Shown here: positions 11,220 to 22,441 of the stretch, piece after piece
Layout of the letters: each line of letters opens with the position of its first letter
How positions within the stretch are numbered: the stretch's first letter is position 1
Assembly (NCBI GenBank): GCA_023053575.1
Contig: JAKZAP010000005.1
Span: 434,001-498,000 of the forward strand
DNA from: Branchinecta lynchi
Lineage: Eukaryota; Arthropoda; Branchiopoda; Anostraca; Branchinectidae
Reading direction: 5' to 3'
DNA: 64,000 nt
Notes under the pieces: model-generated
Seen by the model: only the letters and a program-made list of their open reading frames with translations
Databases searched by the model: none
What the model was told of the DNA's origin: nothing
Made by a program: the position numbers and the translations under genes

Positions 11220-11524
11220 GAGCGTGTTCCACCCTTGTAACAATAGTTACTATTAGTTACTATTTCCGTTCCATCCTCACGAAAAGTTACTACGCTGACC
11301 GTTCCAACCTTGTCGGAATAGTAACTAATAGTTACTATTTGCTTACCATGCTCGGGAGCGTGGTAAGCGTAGTAACTACGCATCTCTGGAACGTGATTGG
11401 TCGGATTCGCCCCTGGCGTGAGATCCTGATGGAAAATAGAAAAATCGTTCCAGCCTTGACGGCAAAAAGCCAGAATTCGTGACGTCACGCGTAGTAACTA
11501 CGGTAAGTAGGATGGAACACGCTC
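11220..11524 (-). mobile_element. MITE family B, complete 305-bp copy
   Basis: Terminal inverted repeats GAGCGTGTTCCACCCT and AGGATGGAACACGCTC are flanked by TAA at 11217-11219 and 11525-11527. The interior is rich in GTAGTTACTACG palindromes and includes TGACGTCA at 11480-11487. A 3-bp duplication and short TIR suit a PIF/Harbinger-type MITE (inference). There is no coding capacity. Confidence 0.75.
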
Positions 11525-11527
11525 TAA

Positions 11528-11753
11528 GAGTGTGATCCACCCTACTTACCGTAGTTACTACGCATGACGTCACGAATTACAGAGATCCCAAACAGGATAT
11601 CATATCAATCACGTTACAGAGATCCCAAGTTACTTCTCTTACTACGTTCCCGAGCATGGTAAGCAAATAGTTACTATTTCCAGAAGGTTGGAAAGGTAAG
11701 CGTAGTAAGTTTTCGTGAGGTTGGAACGGAAATAGTAACTAATAGTTCCTATT
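11528..11753 (+). mobile_element. MITE family B, internally deleted copy
   Basis: It starts with the TIR (GAGTGTGATCCACCCTAC), has TGACGTCA at 11565-11572, and lacks the middle. It continues with GTTCCCGAGCATGGTAAGC up to the next copy at 11754. It has no right TIR of its own. Confidence 0.65.
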
Positions 11754-12057
11754 GGGCGTGTTCCACCCTACTTGCCTTAGTTACTACGCATGACGTCACG
11801 GATTCTGGCTTTTTGCCGTCAAGGCTGGAACGATTTTTCTATTTTCCAGCAGAATATCATGCCACGGGCGAATACGACCAATTTCGTTACAGAGATGCGT
11901 AGTTACTACGCTTACTACGCTCCCGAGCATGGTAAGCAGATAGTTACTATCACTTGCTATTTCGAGAAGGTTGGAACGGTCAGCGTAGTAACTTTTCGTG
12001 AGGTTGGAACGAAAATAGTAAGTATAGTTAATATTGTTAGAAGGGTGGAACACGCTC
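11754..12057 (+). mobile_element. MITE family B, complete 304-bp copy
   Basis: TIRs GGGCGTGTTCCACCCT and AGGGTGGAACACGCTC are flanked by ATT at 11751-11753 and 12058-12060. TGACGTCA lies at 11791-11798. It is inverted relative to the 11220 copy and ends 47 bp before BLTP1 exon 7. Confidence 0.75.
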
Positions 12058-12104
12058 ATTGTTGAAGGGTGGTACACACTTGAAGCTATGGCTTTTTCTT
12101 CCAG

Positions 12105-12262
12105 GGATGGTGTTACTCGCGAATACTACCATGGTGAGAGCTTGTTAGATCGAGGCAAGTTGCTTCTTAATCCTGCCCTTCAGTCTGTGGTGACTCTAAA
12201 CCGAACATCAACGTCAACGGTTGTGGAAGCGGTGAATACCGAGGCGCTGGAAAACAACACGG
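12105..12262 (+). CDS. BLTP1: BLTP1 exon 7 of window
   Basis: The acceptor TTTTTCTTCCAG ends at 12104 and the donor is GTATGT at 12263. Phase: one incoming base, one outgoing. It encodes DGVTREYYHGESLLDRGKLL followed by a Ser/Thr-rich stretch ending EALENNT. It looks like a disordered linker and would be hard to identify alone. Its place between exons 6 and 8 and the matching phases support it. A MITE of family B ends only 47 bp upstream, so the acceptor's upstream context is partly repeat-derived. Confidence 0.8.
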
Positions 12263-12780
12263 GTATGTTCTATAGATTCGTTATCTGTACGGGTTCTAAG
12301 AAAGCCAAGAGAGGACACGAAAGCGTAGTAACCGTATCTTACCTTCGCATTAACTCGATTGGGCAGTCTTGACATTACAACGTTGACACGGGCGTCACTG
12401 GAAAACAGATGAGGATTTGTTTAAAAGGATTGGCTTCTGGTTTGAACTCGATTATTTGAAATTTGGATCGGACCCTCTGAAACGTATCGTTTCTTGGTAC
12501 TTACCGAGCGTGACCTTAATAGAAAAGCCTGGATTCAATTAGTTAAGCCCGAGAGTGTCCGATCTGAATACTATGTCCAGTCAACAAGATGGCCGAGTAG
12601 ACTATATCTGTTGGTTATTTGTTGGTAAACTGCAGGCCTTTTCCGTAAGTTAATTGACATTCCTTTCCTATAATTCATATTAATTGGTCTTGCTTTCAAC
12701 CCCCGAACCCAGGGAGAATACTTTGAGGTCTGATCCTGGAGTTGTTGGAGGAGGTTGTTGGAAGCTGGGTGTAATTGTTT
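12263..12780. other. intron, nothing recognised
   Basis: No recognisable coding or repeat structure. Confidence 0.25.
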
Positions 12781-12989
12781 TAGAATAGAATAGAATTTTA
12801 ATTTATTCGCTCACAGTTTCACGGTAACAAAACCAAAATTACTGTAATGCACAAATTTGCAAATATACCATATACACATAACCAGTACGGAGGCCTGAAG
12901 GGATGCAAACTACAGTCTACCTAGTCCGCCTGTTTGATATTATCGTGAGATTGCCGGTATGGGGAGTACTTTCGTGGACTTGACCATTG

Positions 12990-13560
12990 TTGATTTTGCA
13001 AAGCTTTTGACATAATAAACCACGTGTGTGCCGGATAAAAACGCGAAGCTTCTGTGGTCCCAACAGCGAGTGCTCACGCGAGTTATGGACATTCAGAAAG
13101 ACGGGATGCAGTGCGTTTTCCCCCTTTTTGACGGTGATGTATGTTCTGAGTGGTCAAAGCTCGCGTGTGAAGCCCCCCAAGGTACGAAACTCGCAGGCTT
13201 TATTTTCATGTGCCCGATCAACTTTCTGCTTTCATCGTTTGAAGAGCGATTTAGATTTGTTGATGACCTGTTATTTTATCTTAAAATACCTTATTGTGAA
13301 TGGAGTCGCTGAGCCACAATTCGCGGAAGACCTATTTCAGTCATCTCTTGATCAGTGCACCAAGTACGATCTGAGTTTAAATGTCCAAAAGTCACTCGTC
13401 CTAAGGTTCAACCCGATGAGAAGAGACTATATGTCCCAATCTCAATCCAAAGTTTCAGAATATCTACTCCAAGGAGTTTTAGTTTTTTGTACAGCCAAAT
13501 TTTGAATGAGCATTGGTTCAAATTGCAGGGGATGATTCTAAAAAAGAAATAGTTAAACAG
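12990..13560 (+). mobile_element. decayed LINE reverse transcriptase fragment
   Basis: Frames around 13028-13310 read EAPQGTKLAGFIFM (RT PQG box) and RFRFVDDLLFYL (a catalytic DD box with V for A). Following frames carry remnants up to ~13550. It is similar in kind to the LINE at 660-3255 and is likewise interrupted by a family-A repeat immediately downstream. Frameshifted and dead. Confidence 0.6.
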
Positions 13561-13569
13561 CGCTTTTTT

Positions 13570-14400
13570 GTGGCACTTCCAGCTTCGCTCAAGTGCGATA
13601 TACCGATCACTTTTCGGTCGGCCTGTCAGGCCACTGTTCTCGAGTTAGGGTACTTCCAGAAGTGCTAGGACGATGAAACTTGGCAGGCGTATTACTCGTG
13701 TTAGAGACCCGACCAAACTAACTTGGAAATAGTGACTTCCCCGATCCGACCACCGTCGGGGGAGTTGAGGGAGGGGAATCTGGAATATTGGCATATGTCT
13801 AAACATTTGAAGGGGGAATCGGATCTTAAGGAAACTTGATATTTGGAAAGAACTCTTTGAGAGAGAATAACACGCCACCTCAGCCCAAAATCCATAAGAC
13901 GTCCTTCTCTGAGCGTGAACGTTTAATAACTGAATTACACTAGTACAAAATCTTACGACATATTTTGCGCCATTCATTTCACTTCTGTTCCGGGCGACGT
14001 CGCTACAGAGCGTCACCCGACATGTGACATGGGACATGGGCAGATGCCCACACTCTTCGTCGCAGATATCACAGTTCAAGTCCGGAACGGATTCGGTGAC
14101 TTTGAGGGAGTCGTAGAGGGGAAACCGGAACTCGTGTGACATGTTCAGAGTGGACGGGTCGGGATGAAACTTGGTGGGAAGAACCTAGATACATATTTGA
14201 CAAAACCGTACCCGATCTGAGCACTGTGGGGGACTTTTGGAGGAAGGGTTCCGAAATTCCGGTGATGCCGACTTAAGATGCTTACACATGTGTTAGGACA
14301 ATGAAATTTCAAATTAAGAACAGTCGTTTCTCAGATTCGACCACCGTGGTGGGAGTGGGAGTGAATCTGGAACCTTGAGGTATGTCCAACTTTTGAACGG
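13570..14400 (+). repeat. repeat family A copy
   Basis: It starts with GGCACTTCC ... AAGTGCGATATACCGATCAC (hairpin end as at 925) and carries GTACTTCCAGAAGTGCTAGG at 13648 and a second unit near 14277. G runs such as GGGGGAGTTGAGGGAGGGG are present. No coding. Confidence 0.6.
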
Positions 14401-14726
14401 GTGATCGTTCATTTTTCCTTTTCCTTCATATTTCACTGTCCCCCAAACCCAACAACACACACAAACCCTAGTAAGTAGGCCTCTACGTAATCGAGCTGAA
14501 CAGAAGATTGTTTGAGCCGAATTGTCAGATCGCACAAATTTAATCGAACCCGAAAGTAAAGATGAGATCATTAAAGTTTAACTGAAAAGCCAGCTTTCTT
14601 TACTTCTGATATTTGAATACACTGAAACATTTTGACTCAGCTGAGGGATTTTGTATTTTTTCGCCCGCGTCTCTATAGTGATAACATTCAGAATGTTCAC
14701 TGTTAGCGAAACAACCGAAAATTCGT

Positions 14727-15730
14727 TCAGACGCTGGGGTCTAGGCGAGAACCCCCCCCCCCCCCCCGGCTAAAAAAAAAACCGACCAACCCCCCCCCCT
14801 CGGTGCCAAAAAAAAACCCGACCAAAACCCCGCCGGTACCAAAACCCCCTCGGCGAACCTCCCCCCCCCCCCCCCCCATATCCTTTAATTTTAATACGAA
14901 TCCAAAAGATTTAACATTCACAAAACTTTCGAAAATGACCTGTACTTTGACTCAAAGAGTCATCGTGCCAAATTTGAACAAAATCTGTCAACTCTTTCGA
15001 GAGTTATCGTGCTAACAGACGGACGGACGTACAACTTTTGCGATGTCTTAGGTCCGTCTCCACTTTCGTTTTGCGATCCCAAAAACTAACGGCAGAAAGC
15101 CGTTTAGCCTAACTGCAGCTTCCTCGCCAAGAAGGGGAAGGAACTGGGAAAGGATTTGTTGGGGGGGGGGGTCGTTACACTGAGTGGAACGGGTTTTGAT
15201 TTGATCTTTCACTTTTAACACCTCACTGACACCAGCTTAAGGTGAATGTGTGTGTTTGTTCACTTCAGCAATTATTCTGTCACCATCAACCTTCACCTCC
15301 GCTTTACACTCCCCTCCCTTGTTTATCTTTGTTCTGCCTGCGCTTAACGCATTCAAAACTTAGGTCACATCCTGCCAGCACTTTTTGCTTCACGTACACA
15401 TACCATTTGTGCACGCACAAGCTTATTCTTACACGTGTTACTGGATACTGCGTCCAGTTATCCTACTCTTATACATCCATCAGTGGGTGCATGAGCTTAT
15501 CTGGGTACCCAGCTAATCCCTTGTAGGCCTACTATCCGTGGGACTAGGAGATTCTTTTGGGATTGTCTTTTTTTATCCGGTTTTTTTTTTTCGCCGGGGG
15601 GGGGGGGGGGGTTGTACCAGGGTTTTTTGGTGCCGGTTTCTGGTTGGGAGGGGGGGTAGTACCGGTTTTTTTTTAGTCGGGGGGTGGGGGTTATCCGGTT
15701 TTTTTTTCTTAGCCTGAACCCCAGACGCGG
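14727..15730. mobile_element. fold-back element with C-tract/G-tract inverted arms
   Basis: The left arm (14733-14880) begins CAGACGCTGGGGTCTAGGC and has four C runs of about 5-18. The right arm (about 15560-15727) is its inverse, with matching G runs, ending GCCTGAACCCCAGACGCGG. The spacer includes a separate repeat (14930-15090) shared with 58520-58670 (GAGTTATCGTGCTAACAGAC). The G strands could form G-quadruplexes. ORFs in the arms are low-complexity artefacts. Confidence 0.5.
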
Positions 15731-15799
15731 AAACTTTGAAGATCAACAAAAGCCTACATTTCCGTGTGTTACTGAAGCTAAATCCCCTTAAAATCCCCG

Positions 15800-16060
15800 C
15801 TTGCCTTTTTAGTTGCTGAATATTGGGACGCCTCTAGCAAAGACGGACAAGCACATAGAGGTACCACAAATCCGAAAGAATAGATTCGAGTCGGTGAAAT
15901 CGATGATCTGTAGATAGCGGATAAACGAAGTAACACATTTTTTTTTTTTTTTGTGGGGGGGGGGTTCAGCCCTGGTCAAGTTTAATGAGTGACGTGCAAG
16001 TAGACTATCGGATCTCAGCCCTATTCGGTTAAACTTTAAGTCCGAACATTGGAAGAAGAA
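15800..16060 (+). repeat. interspersed repeat with TAGAGGTACC-CAAA module
   Basis: Shares GCACATAGAGGTACCACAAA with 21771-21790 and 7455-7475, then a T run and a G run. Ends unresolved. Confidence 0.4.
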
Positions 16061-16125
16061 TTTACCACTTAGCAGATCGTCCGTGACAGTGAAGCTTTTT
16101 GCTTGTCAATAGCTTTCTTTTCCAG

Positions 16126-16472
16126 AAACCGAGAGCCAGAAGTCCTTGTCCACCGTAGTTCATCCCGGCTCCAGTGGCGAGCACTCAAACAGCGAAGAAA
16201 CCGTCGTTCTCCGTGAGATGTCGTCGTTCCCCCGGTGGAAAACCACTACCCCCGTTCGCACCCACAGCAGCTCAGTACTAAGTAGACACATGCCCAGTTT
16301 TGCCGGCAGCTACGAAAACGGGTTGCGAAAACCCTCCTTGCTGGTGAGAGAGGTGTCGGCCTCCACGCCGGCTGTGAATGTTCCGGCAACTGCCTCCGGA
16401 GGGACCGATATGACTCCCAGCAACTCGCTAGAAGCGCAGCTGAGCATGAGGTCGTCAGAACAGAATTCAGAG
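16126..16472 (+). CDS. BLTP1: BLTP1 exon 8 of window
   Basis: The acceptor is CTTTTCCAG and the donor GTAGGT starts at 16473. Two bases complete the Glu codon opened by exon 7 and the exon ends in phase 0 at QNSE. The 115 residues are very rich in Ser, Thr, Pro and Arg (for example SSVLSRHMPSFAGSYENG), so this is a low-complexity, probably disordered and phosphorylatable loop. Identity rests on phase and position. Confidence 0.78.
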
Positions 16473-17024
16473 GTAGGTACTTGCGGTGAAACCAGTGGTG
16501 TAGTTCCGTAAGCCTAGCACACACAGGCTGTGTCAGTTGAACAGCCTCGGCGACGCAGCATTTTTGACTCGAATCCCAGTGTGCAAGAGCCATAGGTAAA
16601 CATAGCCGTGGGGGACCCAGCCTTAAAGCCGGCATTTTCGGAGAAAAGGTGACAAGTATCGTATAAAGGATCTGTATGCTACCTGCCATATGTTTCTTAT
16701 AGGCTCGCGTGGGGGGTGAAGGCAATCTTTTCCTCATTACTTCTTAGCCAGATTCTGTTGTAGAAAGCTACTTCTCTTAAACGAAACGAACAAAGCTTTC
16801 ATGATAAGATCTAGCGTTTTAGGTTGAAAAACTACCATTTATGACTTAAGAATTATTAACTGTTACTTGTACATTACTAACTGATCTGTTTTAATAAGAT
16901 TAATATCCTGTTGTGTCTCCATAAACTGGGTAATGAGGTAACGGCATAGCACGTTTATCGTGACTATAGTTTAACAAAAGTGATAGAGTTAAAGTTGAGG
17001 CGTTAAATTAATGTTTCATTTTAG
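16473..17024. other. intron, nothing recognised
   Basis: The plus strand lacks exon-like frames. The minus-strand ORF at 16246-16737 overlaps exon 8 antisense and has no family features. Confidence 0.3.
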
Positions 17025-17327
17025 TTATTCCTCTCCGCCGAAGAATACGACAGCGAAAGCACAATTGGGAATGATAGCGACGACGATAGTGAAAGGGAAC
17101 TCGTCCTCAAGGCAAAACGTTCAACAATCAAAAGAAACCATCGAAATCCCTCTACAGGCCTCGGCTCACTGTCTTCAAGCTTGGCATCTTCCACGAGCTC
17201 GTTCAGCTCAGCAGTTTCTTCGCAGAATGAACGGGAGCTCTCACTGGTCGACTTGCACATGCAGTGCAATAAGCCAGTCAGTCAGTCCCCCCTGCTCATG
17301 GGCACATATTTGAATCATCTCACTCAG
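17025..17327 (+). CDS. BLTP1: BLTP1 exon 9 of window
   Basis: The acceptor is CATTTTAG and the donor is GTTTGT. It is 101 codons, phase 0 to 0. It opens LFLSAEEYDSES with an acidic cluster DSDDDSERE, passes through a Ser-rich tract, and closes with ERELSLVDLHMQCNKPVSQS and LLMGTYLNHLTQ. The SLVDLHMQ / SPLLM-x-YLNHLT block is the recognisable BLTP1 part. A longer ORF in another frame here is a shadow. Confidence 0.85.
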
Positions 17328-17492
17328 GTTTGTTAATTATTTTAAATTTGATCGTTCTTACTTTATGCAGTCGATTTATGGTTCTTTGGAAGTTCGTTAA
17401 CTTTCTGCTGTGCTTGTGCCCAGCCTGTATGCGGAAATAGAATGCCACCCATCCAATTTAGGTGGTGAATTATAAGGCATTTGTGTTTCCAG

Positions 17493-17550
17493 GTCCAATG
17501 CAATCAGTGGGTTACAAGAAAGTCGCAATCACGTCAGCCTGCCCAGTCAG
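17493..17550 (+). CDS. BLTP1: BLTP1 exon 10 of window (micro-exon, 58 bp)
   Basis: A 58-bp exon between TGTTTCCAG and GTAAGA. It encodes VQCNQWVTRKSQSRQPAQS plus one base. The phases (0 in, 1 out) match both neighbours, and this is the main evidence for so short an exon. It lies 165 bp after exon 9. Confidence 0.75.
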
Positions 17551-17935
17551 GTAAGAGTGCTTAAGCGTTTGTTGTTGCTGTTGAGTCTTGCAGTAATTTG
17601 ATTTCGGAGCTGACAACTTCGTTGGGACACCAGATGCATGAGAGAAGCAAAATTAGGTGTAACTGAAGAAGAGTTTTAGAAACATTTCAGAATTAGTGAG
17701 GGCAGCAATCTAGGTTTATCACGTGTCTGAATCTCTTCGGTCAGGGAGACATGTGCGAGAGATTGAATTGAATGTTAAAAGGAAGGAGTCAAAGTTAAGT
17801 ACGGATATGTTGCGGATAGTTTTGATGCTGGAGATGCTGTATTAGGAATGGGTGGTAGGAATCTGGCTCTTATTTCAGTCTGCTATTCCGAAATTTGGAT
17901 CAGATTGTCATGCTTACGTTTTGCAATTATACAGA

Positions 17936-17980
17936 TTTAATTTAATTTAATTTAATTTAATTTAATTTAATTTAATTTAT
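17936..17980. repeat. (TTTAA)n microsatellite
   Basis: About nine copies of the pentamer TTTAA. It directly abuts the 3' side of the minus-strand LINE fragment at 17981-18430 and is probably its tail-derived repeat. Confidence 0.8.
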
Positions 17981-18430
17981 TTATCACCCACACAATACAT
18001 GAAGTAAATATGGTGGAGTAGGAATAAGTAAAAAAAAACACAAAAAAAGAAAACGAAATATACACAAAATCAACGGAACAAACGGATAAGACGGTGGTGA
18101 GGGGATAGGCGCGCATAAGCCGTACCGGAGAGTTTTCTGTGCAGTATCTCCAACTTTAAAGTTATATCAGGAACTGAAAATTTACTAACAAGAATCCGGT
18201 TTTTTGTCCAAGGTGGAAGATATAGAAGAAATTTGCAGAATTTGAAGTAATTTATCCGGATTCTTTTTAAATTATCTTTCTTAAGAAGGGGGGTAAACAT
18301 TTGTGTGAATGGATTACATATTTGTACATGGTGAGAGGACGACCGTCGAGTGTTTTGTGACATTGAACGAGTTCGGTGTTCCAAGAGGTTAGGAAAGAGA
18401 CGGATTCTTAGAGTGGTTTTCATACGACTT
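17981..18430 (-). mobile_element. LINE 3' end fragment
   Basis: The minus-strand frame 18423-18070 encodes NYFKFCKFLLYLPPWTKN and KLSGTAYARLSPHH, the type of C-terminal tail found after a LINE RT. It is related to the fragment at 4676-5105. Confidence 0.5.
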
Positions 18431-18849
18431 GTGTGTCTTTTGTCTTTTTTCGTTCACTTTCTCCATGGCACACGGACTGCTTTTGCAGAAAAAAATATCA
18501 ACCGAAACTATCTGAGCTCGTTTAAACCCAGTAGAGAATATCAGCAGTATTTATGCTTCTGTGCCGCCGTACGTCCGTGATAGCTGGATGTATTCTTATC
18601 TTCACAGCTTTGGCACTAGATTGATATGTTCTTCTGCTTGGCTCATTTAGAGGCGCATCGGTCGGCCTGATATTGTTTCAGGCAAGGGATTGTCCTTCGG
18701 ACTTTCTCATGGGAAATAAGGAACCCGGGGTGTAGCTAACAACCGCGTAACTAAAGGAGTAGATAGTCTTAGATTCTTTTTTAGAGACAATATTCCTTTT
18801 CGTTGTTGCTGGTATTTACTCGATTTGGTACAACAAATTTTCTTTCCAG

Positions 18850-19041
18850 ATTTCTACCGAGTCCCGCAATATAACCAGGTGACCCAGGGTTTCACGACTC
18901 TTCCCATGGTACCGAGAGAAAACCGGTTGATACCAGCGACTCCATCTCCAAATCCCATTTTGCGGCAGCGAAGAATCAGCAACGACTCGACCTGGGAGAG
19001 TCCAGTGATCAGCGGACTGCGAAATCCTGGAACAAGTGATC
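18850..19041 (+). CDS. BLTP1: BLTP1 exon 11 of window
   Basis: The acceptor is TTTCCAG and the donor is GTAAGC. Two bases complete the Asp codon from exon 10. It reads FYRVPQYNQVTQGFTTLPMV, RENRLIPATPSPNP, then RRISNDSTWESPVISGLRNP. It is a linker-type, Pro/Ser-rich segment with a basic RQRRIS site. Its last ~65 bp plus the donor have a diverged second copy at about 6168-6237. The intron that follows was split by a 4.35-kb hAT-like insertion starting 70 bp after the donor. Confidence 0.82.
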
Positions 19042-19721
19042 GTAAGCAGAGCAAAATAACAGCACCAGTAGCGATAGAGAACCTCCTTACTGAAACTCAA
19101 TCAGTCGTGCATAGGCATGGGCGCTGTTCCTGTTTTCTGTTTCTGTTTCTGTTTTTTTCCTCCTGTTTTACTGTTTACTGTTTTCTGTTTCAGGGACCCA
19201 AAATAAACAGAACAGCTGTTTTGAAGCCAGCTGTTTTTTTTTTCACCTGTTCTGTTCTGTTTTGGTGTACCCTGTTTTGCCCTGTTCCTGTTTTTTTTTA
19301 CCTGTTTAAACAGCCAAATCTGTTTTTTGGGGGCAACCCGCCTTATCAGTACAACAAATCTTTTAACTCAAGATTTCCATCATTTCGATATGCCACATTC
19401 CAAAAGAGGCCAATTTGTCAACCTTACCAGTGACCCACGCGAAATGTGGATGCGATGACGGCTATCAAAAATATTGAGCAAGAATCAAGCAATAGTAGGT
19501 ACAACAGCAAAAAATGGGAACTTCAGATACTGTAAATATTTATTTAGCTCAAGCTGACGGCAAATTGCATTTGACTGAGCTAAATGGATACGTAGTCAGT
19601 TAAGTCTCAGACTACTGCTGCAGCTTTCCGACCCTTTGTGGCAGCAGCCGTCTTCGGGTCCAATATGAACAAGTGCGCAAGCGCTCAAATGTGATGTGTA
19701 AAAGTAAAACGTATATCATAT

Positions 19722-20129
19722 CAGAGATGGGCGAATCCGATCATGAAGGGATTCGAGCCAGGGCTGTGTGCGAATCCGAGTCCGAATCCGAATCCACCAT
19801 TTCATGCCGAGGATTCGAATCCGACCTTAACAAAAATTAAATCACGTTCATAGGTTATAGTTTAAAAATCAGAGGCGACAAAACACACTGATATTTCAGG
19901 TAATCAGATAATGTGATAGATTACAAATTTGATTGTCTAAAGCCCACTGTGTAAAACTTGGGAAAACGAAAACTGAAAGGATGTAGAATAGAAATTTGAG
20001 CGGATTCGTAAGATTGAGGGTTTGGAACACGAAGCCGAATCCGAATCCAGCCTGAGAAGCAGAAAATTCGAATCCGGCCAAAAGGACGAATCCTAGATTC
20101 GAATCCGGATTCGGATTCGCCCATCTCTG
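19722..20129. mobile_element. nested hAT-like MITE with GAATCC repeats
   Basis: The termini are CAGAGATGGGCGAATCCGA and its inverse CGGATTCGCCCATCTCTG. Both ends carry short tandem GAATCCG motifs. It lies next to the (GACT)n tail of the adjoining LINE. Flanking sequences do not give a clear duplication. Confidence 0.5.
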
Positions 20130-21180
20130 TGACTGACTGACTGACTGAAGTCCCATCCGGCCTTAGTGGCCGTCTCGGGGCCTCTCTCCTCGCGAGCGAA
20201 TGTATACGCCGCCTATACTGCTCTCTGCTGTGTGACAATCTGAGAAGACTAGGGAGGTTGTACTCGGAGAAATTTTCCTTCCAGCGCTTCGGAGGGCGAC
20301 CTCGAGGGCGAGAACCGTGGATGTGACCTTCGAAAGCAATCTTCGGCAGTTGGTCGTTGGCCATGCGCTGGACGTGGCCGAGCCATCTGAGCTGTTGGAG
20401 GCGGACTCTTTCCAGGATGGTAGTCTTGTACTGGAGTCTTTCGAGTAGGTCAGCATTTGAGACTCGATCTACGTGTGTTATGCCGGCGATTCGACGCAGC
20501 AGCTTTGTCTCAAATGCGGCGAGTCGTCTGGAATCATCTACTCTGACTGTCCACGTTTCACAGCCGTACATTGCTATAGGAATGATGATGGCGCAGAATA
20601 GTTTCAGTTTTAGCTTCAGGGAGATTCGTTTTTGCTTCCATATTGGCATTAGAGCTTTGAAGCCGGCGCTACCAAGAGCGAGTCGTCTTTTGATGTCCAC
20701 TGACTGATTGTTATCGCTCGTGATCTGGCTCCCCAGATATGTGAAGCTGTCTACCCATTCTATTTCCGCTCCATTAAGCTTAATTTTTGGTGGGGGTGGA
20801 TTCGTGAATCTTGACACACGCATGGCTTTCGTTTTCTCCTCGTTGATTTTCATTCCGAAGGTTCGGGTAACTAGTTCCAGGTTATCTGCTTCGGTTTGCA
20901 GTTCATCAACGGATCCGGCGAGCTTGTCGATGTCGTCTGCGTATGCCAGCTTGTCGATTACAATCCCTCCTATCATTGCCCCATTAGTTGCTTCAACATG
21001 CGACATGACACAGTGGAGGAAGAGATTAAACATGTGGGGTGAGAGGATGCATCCTTGCAAAACACCAGCAGAAGTTTGGAATCCTTCGGTCGTTCCCTCA
21101 ACTGTTTGTACTTGGCTTCTGAATTGATCGTACATGTTACGAATGAGTGAGACGATGTTTGTACCTATCCCCATCTCTGT
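20130..21180 (-). mobile_element. 5'-truncated RTE-like LINE with long RT frame
   Basis: On the minus strand a frame from 21174 encodes MGIGTNIVSLIRNMYDQF, SAGVLQGCILSPHMFNLF (RT PQG-like box), IDKLAYADDIDKLAG (catalytic ADD) and FTYLGSQITSDN. Further motifs are YGCETWTVR, LRRIAGITHVDRVSN, LRWLGHVQRMA and a final SRPRGRPPKRWKENF block. These are the usual C-terminal signatures of endonuclease-RT LINEs of the RTE type. The element ends in (AGTC)n at 20130-20150. It is truncated at the RT N-terminus. Open for >300 codons, hence fairly young. Confidence 0.75.
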
Positions 21181-21479
21181 ACCTATCCTATATTGTGTAC
21201 GAACAGCTTAATAACCATTCGCCCTTGACTTTTAATTCATTGGTCAATATGGGCCCAGTTGCCAGCGTTTGGATGTGGGGGGGGGGGGGTATCAACGAAA
21301 GATACATCTAGATGGGCTTTGGGTGGGTCCAAAGACCCATCTGGACAATGATGTTCGCGCATTCCAAATTTCCACCTTAGTACCAGGCATGTTTAACAAG
21401 TTTGCGAATTTGGTCAGGCAATTTACTCTGGGCAATCCGGGCCCAGTTGCACATAATTTGCAAAACGGTGGTAAGCCTT

Positions 21480-21960
21480 TAAAATTTAACTGAAAAGCCA
21501 ACTAATATTTGTGTCATTTAATTAAACATACTGAATTATTGGGATTCTACAAAGGGAATTTTTTATTTTCCACTATCTGCTCTAGTTATGACGTTCAGAA
21601 TATGTGCGGCCTTCCCCACAACGCAAATTCTACTATGACTCGGGAAATTTTAATCTAAACACAAACGCTGCTTTTTATTGGGCAGTGGTGAGACTGGTGA
21701 ACATTGTTTAGTGCCGGAACAAAGGAAAAATCATAAATCTTTCTCGTAAGGCGTGCAACAAAAATACAAGCACATAGAGGTACCACAAAGCACACGGAAA
21801 TTCTACTATTTGAAAAACCATTATTCGTGAACAGCGGAACAACGAAGTAACGCATTTTCAGCGGCTCGTCAAGCTGTTTTAAGTGAATAAGTGATGGGAA
21901 ACTAGATTGTCCTATCCCAACCTTTTTAGGTTAAACTTTAATGGAAACATTAGTCACTGG
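21480..21960 (+). repeat. interspersed repeat with TAGAGGTACC-CAAA module
   Basis: Shares AACTGAAAAGCCA with 14578-14595 and CACATAGAGGTACCACAAA with 15850. Probably a copy of the same unresolved family. Confidence 0.4.
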
Positions 21961-22441
21961 GGGAATTGTGACCAATTGCCCTTGAACCGAGAGTGTATCG
22001 GGGGTTGAATCCCAAAAGTCACAACTAGACCCCAAGGCTCACAAGATATACCAAGTTTCAAATTAGTATCTGTCATGGTTCACGAGATAAGAATGCCAAA
22101 ATAAAACGGTGAAAACCGAGAACGGAAAACCGGCTATCGCGGCCGCAAGAGTGGAGTGTTCATAAATGAACTTTCCACTAAAACCGAACATGTGATCCCC
22201 AAGAGGGGCTCACATGACGTGTTATCTGTTCAGCGAAGTTAAATGTGATTTCAAAAGACTAGTACTTTCAACTTCAAAAAAGCTAGAAAGGCTGAAACTA
22301 GCTTAGCGACATCACATCACGACACACTCTTCTACTTTAGTGACTGCAGGAATCTATCTTATAATTCGGTTTTCTGCTTCTTTTTCCCTTTCAGGGCTTT
22401 GACTTCTTATGTTACTTTTCAATCATCCCCTTTAGCTTTAT

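Noticed and set aside
14727..15015. Gly-rich and Pro-rich ORFs on both strands
   Set aside because: They are translations of C/G homopolymer arms.
16246..16737. 163-residue minus-strand ORF
   Set aside because: Antisense to BLTP1 exon 8 and its intron; no family features, no splice context.
18825..19433. 202-residue plus-strand ORF
   Set aside because: Only 18850-19041 is exon. The rest reads through the donor into the CTGTTT-rich hAT end.
20357..21127. plus-strand ORFs of 116 and 139 residues
   Set aside because: Antisense shadows of the RTE-like LINE RT on the minus strand.
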